NCBI RefSeq assembly: GCF_021603585.1
Contig: NZ_BQHI01000008.1
Span: 1-64,000 of the forward strand
Source of the DNA: Pseudomonas sputi
Lineage (GTDB): Bacteria > Pseudomonadota > Gammaproteobacteria > Pseudomonadales > Pseudomonadaceae
Length of the DNA stretch: 64,000 bases
Direction of reading: 5' to 3'
The position numbers and the translations under genes are program-made. The stretch's first letter is position 1; each line of letters starts with the position of its first letter. A model generated the notes under the pieces. The model did not search any database. It worked only from the letters and a program-made list of their open reading frames with translations, and had not been told where the DNA came from. Below are positions 54,538 through 63,649 of the stretch, piece by piece.

Positions 54538-55749
54538 TCAGTGGCCGGTGACGACCCGGGCCGAGCCGTCGGCGGGTTCGGCATACACCGGGCCCAGCCG
54601 ATCGAGGCGTCCGCTCCAGGCGGTCAGGGCCAGCGCCACCAGCACCACCAGGCCGCCGATCCATGCGGTATGGATCAGGCCGATGTGCTCGACGATCAAG
54701 CCGCCCCCCCACGCACCGCCGGCAATCCCGAGGTTGAACGCGGCAATGTTCAGGCCCGAGGCCACGTCCACGGCGTGCGGTGTGTGATGTTCAGCCTGAC
54801 GCACCACATACACCTGCAAGCCCGGCACGTTGCCGAACGCGACTGCGCCCCAGACCAGCACGGTGGCCAGTGCCAGCCACGGGTTGCCGGCGGTGAAAGT
54901 GAGTACGAACAGCACGGCGGCGAGCAGGGCGAAGATGATTTTCAGCGCGCTGATCGGCCCGCGCTTGTCCGCCAGCTTGCCGCCCCAGAGGTTGCCGACG
55001 GCGACCGACACGCCGTACACCAGCAGCACCAGGCTGACAGTGCTGGCGCTGAAGCCGGAGATGTCCTGAAGGATCGGCGCCAGGAACGTGAAAGCGATGA
55101 ACGAGCCGCCGTAGCCAATGGCGGTCATGGCATACACCAGCAACAGGCGCGGTTGCTTGAGCACCTGCAATTGCTGCAACAGCGAGGCTGGTTTGCTGTG
55201 GGCAATGTTGTTCGGCACATACAGCAGGCTGCCGATGAACGCGATCACGCCGAGTGCCGACACGGCGAGGAAGGTTTCACGCCAGCCGAAATGCTGACCG
55301 ATGAACGTGCCCAGCGGCACGCCGGTGACCAGCGCCACGGTCAGGCCGGTGAACATGATCGCAATCGCACTGGCGGCTTTTTCCTTGGGCACCAGGCTGG
55401 TGGCAATGGTCGAGCCGATGGAGAAGAACACGCCGTGGGCCAGACCGGTGACGATCCGCGCCAGCACCAGCGATTCATAACTCGGTGCCAGCCAGGCCAG
55501 CAGGTTGCCGAGGGTGAACAGCACCATCAGCGACAGCAGCAACAGTTTGCGCGGGACCTTGCCGGTGAGCGCGGTCAGCACCGGCGCACCGATGGCTACG
55601 CCGAGGGCATACAGACTGACCAGCAGACCGGCGGACGGCAGGCTGACGCCGAGATCGGCGCCGATGGTGGGAAGCAGGCCGACGATGACGAACTCGGTCG
55701 TCCCGATGGCGAAAGCGCTGAGGGTCAGCGCGAGCAGGGCAATGGGCAT
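54538..55749 (-). CDS. MFS transporter of the DHA1 family (AraJ/YdhP/NepI-like)
   Basis: 403 aa, twelve predicted spans. Starts MPIALLALTLSAFAIGTTEFVIVGLLPTIG, the typical drug:H+ antiporter-1 start with TEFVI; the AL(T)GKVPRKLLLLSLM loop stands for motif A. Likely an exporter of small molecules (sugars, nucleosides or drugs); substrate unknown. The start at 55749 is preferred: an extra 33-codon N-terminus from 55848 is Pro-rich and not family-like. A perfect palindrome lies 80 bases upstream (55829-55853). Confidence 0.88.
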   Translation of the reverse strand: MPIALLALTLSAFAIGTTEFVIVGLLPTIGADLGVSLPSAGLLVSLYALGVAIGAPVLTALTGKVPRKLLLLSLMVLFTLGNLLAWLAPSYESLVLARIVTGLAHGVFFSIGSTIATSLVPKEKAASAIAIMFTGLTVALVTGVPLGTFIGQHFGWRETFLAVSALGVIAFIGSLLYVPNNIAHSKPASLLQQLQVLKQPRLLLVYAMTAIGYGGSFIAFTFLAPILQDISGFSASTVSLVLLVYGVSVAVGNLWGGKLADKRGPISALKIIFALLAAVLFVLTFTAGNPWLALATVLVWGAVAFGNVPGLQVYVVRQAEHHTPHAVDVASGLNIAAFNLGIAGGAWGGGLIVEHIGLIHTAWIGGLVVLVALALTAWSGRLDRLGPVYAEPADGSARVVTGH

Positions 55750-55828
55750 GACAGCACTCCGGTGGGGGATTGAATGGAGCGCAGTGTCGGGGTTTGGTGG
55801 GGGTGGAAAAATACAGGGAGGGGCATTT

Positions 55829-55853
55829 GATATTTGCGTACCGCGCAAATATC
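55829..55853. promoter_or_regulatory. palindromic operator candidate upstream of the MFS gene
   Basis: GATATTTGCG, spacer TACCG, CGCAAATATC: perfect 10-bp inverted arms, AT-rich at the ends. It is positioned ~80 bases before the MFS start on the minus strand. It has the form of a dimeric repressor site; no regulator gene is adjacent. Confidence 0.55.
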
Positions 55854-55864
55854 CCCCCTAAGGT

Positions 55865-55895
55865 GATCGTTCCCATGCTCTGCGTGGGAACGATC
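55865..55895. repeat. short interspersed palindromic repeat
   Basis: GATCGTTCCCA and TGGGAACGATC, perfect 11-bp arms with a 9-base centre (TGCTCTGCG, itself partly pairing). A degenerate further half (GCGTGGGAGCGATC) follows at ~55911. The GATCGTTCCCA...TGGGAAC type is common between genes in fluorescent pseudomonads (from memory). Confidence 0.65.
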
Positions 55896-55997
55896 AAGGA
55901 GGGGAGTGGAGCGTGGGAGCGATCAACCGCAAAAGCCGAACTTGCCCGCGATTTACCGATCAGTTCCTTACAGGTTCAACCAAGGGATTTCTGCGTT

Positions 55998-56258
55998 TTG
56001 ACCAGGTTCAGGATCGCGATTCTATTGGGGGCATTGCTGTTGTTCGGCGGTCATGCCGTGCAAGCCGCCAGCCTGCCGCTGTTCCTGATCGGCTTTCTCG
56101 CCGCATTGAGTGACGCCCTGACCAGCCCGCAGATCGCCCGGCAACTGGGCGGCAACATCACCAGCAGCATCGCGGTGGTCAACGGTCTGCTGGCAGCAGG
56201 TTTTGTTGCCCAGGCGCCAGGAAGAGGAGGGCACGGCACCGCAGGCATTGCGAATTGA
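55998..56258 (+). pseudogene. small hydrophobic protein ORF, possibly frameshifted near the end
   Basis: From a TTG at 55998 the frame encodes ~86 aa: a signal-like N-terminus (RFRIAILLGALLLFGGHAVQA), a second hydrophobic stretch (LPLFLIGFLAALSDA) and SPQIARQLGGNITSSIAVVNG, which looks like real protein. The final residues RGGHGTAGIAN are less convincing, while the neighbouring frame would end QEEEGTAPQALRIE, a plausible acidic C-terminus. A small insertion or deletion near 56212-56220 would join them. I do not recognise the family. No good ribosome-binding site was seen. Confidence 0.4.
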
Positions 56259-56284
56259 ATAGTCGATTTTGTGGTGGTAATGCA

Positions 56285-56310
56285 GGCCCCCATCGCGGGC
56301 AAGCCCGGTT
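56285..56310. repeat. REP-like palindrome fragment
   Basis: The core CGGGCAAGCCCG, preceded by CCCCCATCG, resembles the Pseudomonas REP type. It lies between the small ORF and the 3' end of lhr, and may stabilise the lhr transcript end. Confidence 0.5.
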
Positions 56311-56314
56311 TACA

Positions 56315-59300
56315 TCAATGCCGAATCAGCTTGCTGCGAACCTGCTCCATGGAAACCTGATCCAGCTCCACCCAGAATTGCTGTTTGCCGGCGACCTCGG
56401 CAGCGACCGGCAAGCCGTCGCGATACACCAGCCGATTGCTCGCCAGCGCCGGCACTTTTGCCCCTGGCAACAAGGTCCCCGCGAGGTTCAGCGGGTCGAC
56501 GCCGCACACCGCGATCAGGCTGCCATCATGGGGGCGACGGCGGACTTCGCGCAGCAGCGGAATTGCCTCGGGCAGGGCGAATTGCTCGCCCGCCAGACCG
56601 CTGACAAATCGCCCGCCGCGAATCTCGCCCCGTGCTTCCAGCCGATGGAACGTGCGCAGCAACTCGCGCCAGCTCGGCAGCCAGTCGGCTTCGCGTTCCA
56701 GCAGGCGCCAGAACACCACGCCATAGCGGCGCAACAAGGTCATGGCGATGTGTTCGAGGGTTTCGGGCGAGGCCATTTGACGGTTTTCCACCATCGGCCC
56801 GCGACGCAGTAACGCCCAGCGCCCGGCATCGTCCATGCCTGCGACAAATGCCCCGCGTCCGCGTCGACTGCTGCGCTGCTGGCGCTTGCTCGCCGGGGTG
56901 ATCAGCGCGCGCAGTCCGGCAAAGCTGTCGGCATTCACCAGCCCGGCGCCGACCAGTTCCTGCAAGGCGATTTCCAGCTCGGTGCGCAGCAGGTGTGCTT
57001 CATGAATCAGCTCATCGAAAAACAATGCACCGTGCTGGCTCAGCGTGTCGAAAACCTTGCGGGTTTTGGGCGACAGGTCATTGACCGACGTCTGCTCGGC
57101 CAGCGCGCTCCACAAGCCGACCTGAGTGCGCGGCAGCAACACGATCGGTGTGCTGCGCAATGCCGTGCCGCCGATGTTTTGCCGGGCGCTGAGGCGCGTC
57201 CATACCAGTTTGCCGCTGCGGCACAGGTCATCCAGCCAGCTCGGTGAATAATCCTTGAGCCGCGCGGGAAGAATGTCGCTGTCCCATGCCGAAGCGGCAG
57301 CCGGATAGCCTTCGAACTGAGCGACAATCGCCGGTAACGCGGCGCTGCCCTGACCACGGTTGGAAGGGGACACGTGCTGCCAGTCGAACAGAAACCGCAT
57401 GAAATCCTGCAACGCCACCGGCTCGATTTCCCGGCGCAGACGCTTGAGCGTGTAGCGGTGAATTCGCGCCAGCAGATGGCGTTCACACCATTGCTCAACG
57501 GTCGATCCCGGCGTGAACTGACCCCGCAGTACATAACCCTCGCGCTCCAGATGAGCGAGGGCTTGATGGACAGCGGTCGGCATCAGGGCCAGCGGTTCGG
57601 CAATCGCCGCCAGCGGTAGCGGGCCGAATGCGCCGAGTCGCGCGCGGATCACCTCAATCAGTGCGTCATCGGCCGTCCATGCTTCGTCGAACCCGGGCAA
57701 CGGGGGCAGTACCGAATGCGCCTGTGGATAAAGCGCTTGCAGACAGTTCAGGCGTTCTCTTGCCAGCCACAGTGAATGCTCGGGATCGATCTGCAATCGG
57801 CAGGCTCGCCCGGTTTCGGCCAAGGCACCCAGCCACTCGCGCCAATGTGGATTGGCCTCGACTTCGCCGTCGTTGATGCAGGCCAGGCTCATCAGCGCTT
57901 CGTGCATTTCGTCGGCGCTGTTCGGCGTCGGCCAGGCTTCTTCGCGCACGGCGTCGATCGCATCGGCGTCCAGCGCGCCGAGGTCGTCGGTGGATTGCGG
58001 ATCGCTCCAGCGGCGGTTGAGCACGGCCTGGGTGCGACGCTCTTCCAGCGGCGCATCGTCGAGAAAGGTGTAAGGGCGGGCGCTGAGGATTTCCGCCGCC
58101 AGCGGCGAGGGCGCCGGCAGGTCGCGGGCGATCAGGCGCACTTCGCCGCGCTCTATGCGCCGCAGCAGTTCGAGCCAGCCTTCGCTGTCCATCGCTTCGT
58201 GCAGGCAATCGTCGAGGGTCTGCTCCACCAGCGGATGCTCGGGAATTTCCCGTTCGCCGGCGAGGTTTTCCAGGCAGGCGATCTGATCGGGAAACACACT
58301 GGCGATCAGGTCTTCGCTTTTCATCCGCTGCAATTGCGGCGCGACCTTGCGCCCGCCGCTGTAGCGCGGCAGGGCCAGCGCCACGCCGGCATTCCAGCGC
58401 CAGCGCACACCGAACAGCGGCGCATCCAGCACCGCTTGAATCAGGATGTGCTCGGCGCTGTTGCTGTGCAGGTAACGCCAGACATCGTCGAGTTCGAAAC
58501 TGTGGCTGGTGGACAGCGACAGCACGATCGCGTCTTCGCTGGCGGCGGCCTGCAATTCGAAGTTGAAGGTGCGGCAGAACCGCTTGCGCAGGGCCAGGCC
58601 CCAGGCGCGGTTGATGCGACTGCCGAACGGCGAATGAATAATCAGTTGGGTACCGCCGGACGCGTCGAAAAACCGCTCCATCAGCAGCGTGTCCCGGGAT
58701 GGCAAGGCACCGAGGGCGAGGCGGGCGCGGGCCAGGTAATCCACCAGTTGCTCGGCGCTGGCCAGGTTCAGGCCGAGGGTATCGGTCAGCCAGGCAAGGG
58801 CCGGTTGCAGGTTGCCGGGGCTGGCGCTGAGCCGTTGATCCAGCTGCGCGTGCAGGCGCGCCACGGCCGCCGACAGCTCGTCGCTGCGCCCCGGTGCCTC
58901 GCCGAGCCAGAACGGAATGGTCGGCGGCTGGCCTTGAGCGTCCTCGACCCGCACCTTGCCGGTGTCCACCCGCAGGATGCGATAGGAGGCGTTGCCGAGT
59001 TGGAACACATCGCCAGCGATGCTTTCCACAGCGAAATCTTCGTTGACGCTGCCGATGTTCAGGCCCTGGGGTTCGAGCAATACGCTGTAGTCGGCGTTGT
59101 CGGGGATGGTGCCGCCGCTGGTGACTGCCGTCAGCCTTGCACCGCGTCGTCCGCGCAGGGTTCGGCTGACGGCGTCGCGGTGCAGATAAGCGCTGCGGAT
59201 GCCCTGACGGCCGTTGTAGCCCTCGGCGAGCATGCCCAGCAGCGCCTGATAATGTTGTTCGTCGAGGCGGGCGTAGGGCTCGGCCCGGCGCAGCAGCGCG

Positions 59301-60610
59301 AGCAAATCGTCTTCGGCCCATTCCTGGCAACTGACCTCGGCGATGATCTGCTGCGCCAGCACATCCAGCGGCGCTTCGGGGATGTGCAGGGTATCGAGTT
59401 CACCCCGGCGCACACAGTCGAGCAGGGCGGCGCACTCGATCAAATCGTCGCGGGTGGTGGCGAACAGGCGTCCCTTGGGCGTGCCACCGACCTGGTGTCC
59501 GGAACGGCCGACCCGTTGCAGAAAACCGGCAATCGAACGCGGCGAAGCGATCTGACAAACGAGGTCGACTTCGCCGATATCGATGCCCAGCTCCAGCGAG
59601 GCGGTGGCGATCAGCACTTGCAGCTCGCCGCGCTTGAGCCGTTGTTCGGCGACGAGACGAAACTCTTTGGCCAGACTGCCGTGGTGCGCGGCCACGGCAT
59701 GTTTGCCCAGGCGTTCACTGAGGTGTCGGCTCAAGCGTTCGGCCAGACGTCGGGTGTTGACGAAAATCAGCGTGGTGCGGTGTTCACGAGCCAGTGTGGC
59801 GAGGCGGTCATAAACCAGTTCCCAGACGTCATTGGCCATCACGGCCGACAACGGCACCGGCGGCACTTCGATGTCCAGATCCCGTGGGCGCGCGTGGCCG
59901 ATATCGATGATGTCGCACGGGCGGTCATGGCCCACCAGAAACCGCGCGACCGCCTCGATCGGTTTTTGCGTGGCCGACAGGCCGATGCGCGTCAGTGGTT
60001 CAGGACACAGTGCTTGCAAACGTTCGAGACTCAGTGCCAGGTGACTGCCGCGTTTGCCGGCGGCGATGGCGTGGATCTCGTCGACGATCACCGTGCGCGT
60101 GGTGCCGAGCATTTTGCGGCCGGACTCGGAGCCGAGCAGCACGTAGAGCGACTCCGGGGTGGTCACCAGAATGTGCGGCGCGCTCTTGCGCATGGCGGCG
60201 CGGTCTTTCTGCGGGGTGTCGCCGGTGCGCACGGCGGTGGTGATTTCCAGCGCCGGCAGATCCATTTGGCGCAACTGGTCGGTAATTCCGGCCAGCGGGT
60301 TCTGCAGGTTGATGCGGATGTCGTTGGACAGCGCCTTGAGCGGCGAAATGTAGACCACCAGCGTCTCGTCCGGCAGGCCGTCCGGGGTTTCCAGGCCACG
60401 GTGGACCAGCTCGTCGAGCACGGCGAGGAACGCGGTAAGGGTCTTGCCGGAACCGGTGGGCGCGGCGATCAGCGTCGAGCGGCGCTGGCGGATCAACGGC
60501 CATGCGCGGGCCTGGGCGGCCGTCACCGTCGGGAAGGTACTGCTGAACCAGGCGCTGACGGCGGGGTGAAAGCCTGCCAGGGCCGCGTCCTTGGGGAGGG
60601 GCAGATTCAT
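56315..60610 (-). CDS. lhr: ATP-dependent helicase Lhr (large helicase-related protein)
   Basis: 1431 aa. Superfamily 2 helicase implicated in DNA repair. Walker A APTGSGKT at 50-57, DEIH at 177-180, SATQ motif III near 225 and QRVGRSGHQVGG (motif VI) near 365. The Lhr winged-helix and beta-barrel core follow to ~870, and a long C-terminal extension completes the long form as in E. coli Lhr (1538 aa). Start at 60610 gives MNLPLPKDAALAGFHP; twelve upstream codons are rejected. It stands alone, with no ligase or nuclease partner, and is divergent from the sugar-nucleotide genes. A 971-codon opposite frame is a shadow. Confidence 0.93.
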   Translation of the reverse strand: MNLPLPKDAALAGFHPAVSAWFSSTFPTVTAAQARAWPLIRQRRSTLIAAPTGSGKTLTAFLAVLDELVHRGLETPDGLPDETLVVYISPLKALSNDIRINLQNPLAGITDQLRQMDLPALEITTAVRTGDTPQKDRAAMRKSAPHILVTTPESLYVLLGSESGRKMLGTTRTVIVDEIHAIAAGKRGSHLALSLERLQALCPEPLTRIGLSATQKPIEAVARFLVGHDRPCDIIDIGHARPRDLDIEVPPVPLSAVMANDVWELVYDRLATLAREHRTTLIFVNTRRLAERLSRHLSERLGKHAVAAHHGSLAKEFRLVAEQRLKRGELQVLIATASLELGIDIGEVDLVCQIASPRSIAGFLQRVGRSGHQVGGTPKGRLFATTRDDLIECAALLDCVRRGELDTLHIPEAPLDVLAQQIIAEVSCQEWAEDDLLALLRRAEPYARLDEQHYQALLGMLAEGYNGRQGIRSAYLHRDAVSRTLRGRRGARLTAVTSGGTIPDNADYSVLLEPQGLNIGSVNEDFAVESIAGDVFQLGNASYRILRVDTGKVRVEDAQGQPPTIPFWLGEAPGRSDELSAAVARLHAQLDQRLSASPGNLQPALAWLTDTLGLNLASAEQLVDYLARARLALGALPSRDTLLMERFFDASGGTQLIIHSPFGSRINRAWGLALRKRFCRTFNFELQAAASEDAIVLSLSTSHSFELDDVWRYLHSNSAEHILIQAVLDAPLFGVRWRWNAGVALALPRYSGGRKVAPQLQRMKSEDLIASVFPDQIACLENLAGEREIPEHPLVEQTLDDCLHEAMDSEGWLELLRRIERGEVRLIARDLPAPSPLAAEILSARPYTFLDDAPLEERRTQAVLNRRWSDPQSTDDLGALDADAIDAVREEAWPTPNSADEMHEALMSLACINDGEVEANPHWREWLGALAETGRACRLQIDPEHSLWLARERLNCLQALYPQAHSVLPPLPGFDEAWTADDALIEVIRARLGAFGPLPLAAIAEPLALMPTAVHQALAHLEREGYVLRGQFTPGSTVEQWCERHLLARIHRYTLKRLRREIEPVALQDFMRFLFDWQHVSPSNRGQGSAALPAIVAQFEGYPAAASAWDSDILPARLKDYSPSWLDDLCRSGKLVWTRLSARQNIGGTALRSTPIVLLPRTQVGLWSALAEQTSVNDLSPKTRKVFDTLSQHGALFFDELIHEAHLLRTELEIALQELVGAGLVNADSFAGLRALITPASKRQQRSSRRGRGAFVAGMDDAGRWALLRRGPMVENRQMASPETLEHIAMTLLRRYGVVFWRLLEREADWLPSWRELLRTFHRLEARGEIRGGRFVSGLAGEQFALPEAIPLLREVRRRPHDGSLIAVCGVDPLNLAGTLLPGAKVPALASNRLVYRDGLPVAAEVAGKQQFWVELDQVSMEQVRSKLIRH

Positions 60611-60788
60611 GGCTTCAGTTATGCGGGTGCGCAGGCGAAGTTGCAAGTACCGCTCGGGATCTACACTTTACGGGTGACGGTTGCGCACTAAACCCGCAAA
60701 ATGCAACGATTCCGGCAATTATCGACGGCGGTGCCACAAGCATCGTCGCCAAAGCCATCGTTCCAATCAGACTGGGCCTGCTGACTCT

Positions 60789-61665
60789 ATGCGAATGCGC
60801 CTTATGTTACTGGGCGGCGGAAATGCCCTTGGGCAGGCGCTGATTCGCCTCGGTGCAGAGGAAGACATCGGTTTCCTCGCCCCCCGCCCGCCCGAAGACG
60901 GCTGGGATGCCGCGAGCCTGACCCAATTGCTCGACGACACCCGTCCCGATGCATTGATCAACCTTGCCTACTATTTCGACTGGTTCCAGGCCGAGGCCGT
61001 CAGCGAAAGCCGTCTGGCCGGGCAGGAACGCGCGATCGAGCGCCTGGCCGAACTGTGCCAGCACCACAACATCGTGCTGGTGCAGCCGTCCAGTTATCGG
61101 GTGTTCGACGGTTCCCGCGCCACCGCCTACAGCGAAAAGGACGAACCGGTGCCGTTGGGGCTGCGCGGTCAAGCCTTGTGGCGGATCGAGCAGAGCGTCC
61201 GCGCCACTTGCCCTCAACATGTGTTGCTGCGCTTCGGCTGGCTGCTTGACGACAGCGCGGAAGGCATCCTCGGGCGCTTCCTGGCCCGTGCCGAACAGCC
61301 GGAAGAATTGCTGCTGGCCGATGACCGCCGTGGCAATCCGACCCCGGTCGACGATGCGGCACGGGTGATCATTTCGGTGCTCAAACAACTCGATTGCGCC
61401 GCGCCGCTGTGGGGCACTTACCACTACGCCGGCCATGAGGCGACTACGCCGCTGGCGCTGGGACAGGCGATTCTTTCGGAAGCGCGCAGCCTGCACCCGC
61501 TGGCCATCGAAGCCCCGACCGCCCAGGCCCACGCCGCGCGGCCGGATGCCGCCGAAGAGCCGCAACACGCGGTACTCGCCTGCAAGAAAATTCTGCACAC
61601 TTTCGGGATCAAGCCGCGCGCCTGGCGTGCCGCGCTCCCGGGCTTACTGGATAGGTTTTATCGTC

Positions 61666-61673
<8 letters not shown>
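60789..61673 (+). CDS. RmlD-like sugar nucleotide-binding protein (extended SDR fold)
   Basis: 294 aa. N-terminal nucleotide-binding GGGNALGQALIRLG at 9-22; INLAYYFDWF and SSYRVFDGSRATAYSE resemble dTDP-4-dehydrorhamnose reductases. The catalytic YxxxK is not obvious (the expected region has a Leu/Ala-rich GLRGQALWRIEQ), so activity may differ. ATG 60789 is used; another ATG follows at 60795. Its stop overlaps the next gene by 8 bases. The pair followed by an OprG-type gene matches the P. aeruginosa PA4069-PA4068-oprG order (from memory). Confidence 0.8.
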
Positions 61674-62595
<922 letters not shown>

Positions 62596-62609
62596 GTTTC
62601 TCGCAGGCA

Positions 62610-62643
62610 TGAAAAAGGCGCCTTTTGACAGGCGCCTTTTTCA
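62610..62643. terminator. bidirectional terminator between the epimerase and oprG
   Basis: TGAAAAAGGCGCC and GGCGCCTTTTTCA, a perfect 13-bp stem with loop TTTTGACA, A-run on the left and T-run on the right. Serves the epimerase (plus) and probably oprG (minus), though it is ~130 bases past the oprG stop. Confidence 0.85.
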
Positions 62644-62679
62644 CGGCCGGAAATCGGGTTTCAAAAACATTTCCTGCAG

Positions 62680-62698
62680 CGAGGGAGCTTGCTCCCCG
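62680..62698. repeat. short palindrome of Pseudomonas intergenic type
   Basis: GGGAGCTTGCTCCC (62683-62696), preceded by GCGA, is a common palindrome type in Pseudomonas intergenic DNA. It lies in the 178-base epimerase-oprG spacer; the rest of the spacer shows no other feature. Confidence 0.5.
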
Positions 62699-62773
62699 GT
62701 CGATGGCGTTACATCGCCGCCAGTTCTGAGCCTGCTCGCCACCCAGCCTCATTCACCACCACGTGAACGTTCT

Positions 62774-63472
62774 TTAGAACTTGTAGCCTAGACCAACCAT
62801 GTAGATGAAGGGATCAACGTCCACGTTCACCCGTGCACGGGTGCCCGGAGCCACGGCGTTGTTCTCGACGGTGGCACGGGTGTCGATGTCGATGTAGCGC
62901 ACCTGAGCGTTGAGCATGATGTTGTCGGTCAGCATGTAGTCGGCGCCGACCTGCCAGGCCAGGCCCCAGGAGTTTTTCGCCTTGAAGTTGCTGAAGCCGT
63001 TGGACTGGGCTTCGCTGCCGACGTGCTCGTCGTAGATCCAGGTGTAGTTGATGCCGCCGCCGATGTACGGCTGGAACGGCGACTTCGCGTCCAGCGGGTA
63101 GTAAACGACGCTCAGGGTCGGCGGCAGGTGTTTGAGGGTGCCGAGCTTGCCGTTGGCGGCGGGCAGGGCGGTGCCCTTGAGCTTCACGTCATGCTCGAAC
63201 GGCGAGGCGGCCAACAGCTCGATACCGATGTTGTTGGTCAGCATGTAGGCGAAGTTCAGACCCAGTTGGGTGTCGCTGCTCATGGTCGCCTTGCCGCCCA
63301 GGTTGGTGCCGCTCAGCGGACCCTGATCGACCTTGATGCTGGAGCTGTCGGCCTTCGGGTTGACGGTGATCGCACCGGCACGAACGATGATGTCACCGGC
63401 TTCGTGGGCGTGGGCGAGCGGGGCTGCGAGCGCGAGGGCAAACAGCGAGGCGCTGAGCAAGGACTTGTTCAT
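62774..63472 (-). CDS. oprG: outer membrane protein OprG (OmpW family)
   Basis: 232 aa. Signal peptide (MNKSLLSASLFALALAAPLAHA) followed by HEAGDIIVRAGAITVNP, the usual first strand of OmpW/OprG. Eight-stranded beta-barrel pattern (PYIGGGINYTWIY, LMNAQVRYIDID-like strands) ending in GLGYKF with the C-terminal Phe used for outer-membrane assembly. Involved in small hydrophobic or amino-acid uptake in relatives. In P. aeruginosa oprG depends on ANR; an ANR-type box is positioned accordingly at 63539-63552. Confidence 0.92.
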   Translation of the reverse strand: MNKSLLSASLFALALAAPLAHAHEAGDIIVRAGAITVNPKADSSSIKVDQGPLSGTNLGGKATMSSDTQLGLNFAYMLTNNIGIELLAASPFEHDVKLKGTALPAANGKLGTLKHLPPTLSVVYYPLDAKSPFQPYIGGGINYTWIYDEHVGSEAQSNGFSNFKAKNSWGLAWQVGADYMLTDNIMLNAQVRYIDIDTRATVENNAVAPGTRARVNVDVDPFIYMVGLGYKF

Positions 63473-63503
63473 GGAAGCTCCCAAAGGACGTTAAAAATGT
63501 TGG

Positions 63504-63552
63504 ATGTCCTATGGTACGAATCCGTCTGATACGGTCTTTTGACTCAGCTCAA
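63504..63552 (-). promoter_or_regulatory. ANR/FNR-type box with class II promoter spacing upstream of oprG
   Basis: On the minus strand TTGAGCTGAGTCAA (63539-63552) matches TTGAT-N4-ATCAA at 8 of 10 positions. A -10-like TACCAT lies at 63511-63516; with a start 7 bases further on (~63504), the box centre is at -41.5, the class II activator position. Confidence 0.6.
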
Positions 63553-63589
63553 TGAAACAGTGATGCCCCGGATTTTTGTGGAACTTTCA

Positions 63590-63623
63590 GGGCCCCATCG
63601 CTGGCTTGCCAGCGATGGGGCCC
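63590..63623. repeat. large palindromic hairpin (REP-like)
   Basis: GGGCCCCATCGCTGG, loop CTTG, CCAGCGATGGGGCCC: perfect 15-bp stem. It lies 26 bases after the stop of the minus-strand DUF3299 gene and ~38 bases upstream of the oprG box. Its core (GCTGG-CTTG-CCAGC) resembles Pseudomonas REP palindromes; there is no T-run, so termination would be weak. Confidence 0.7.
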
Positions 63624-63649
63624 TTACAAGCAGCATGGAACCCGCAGGT

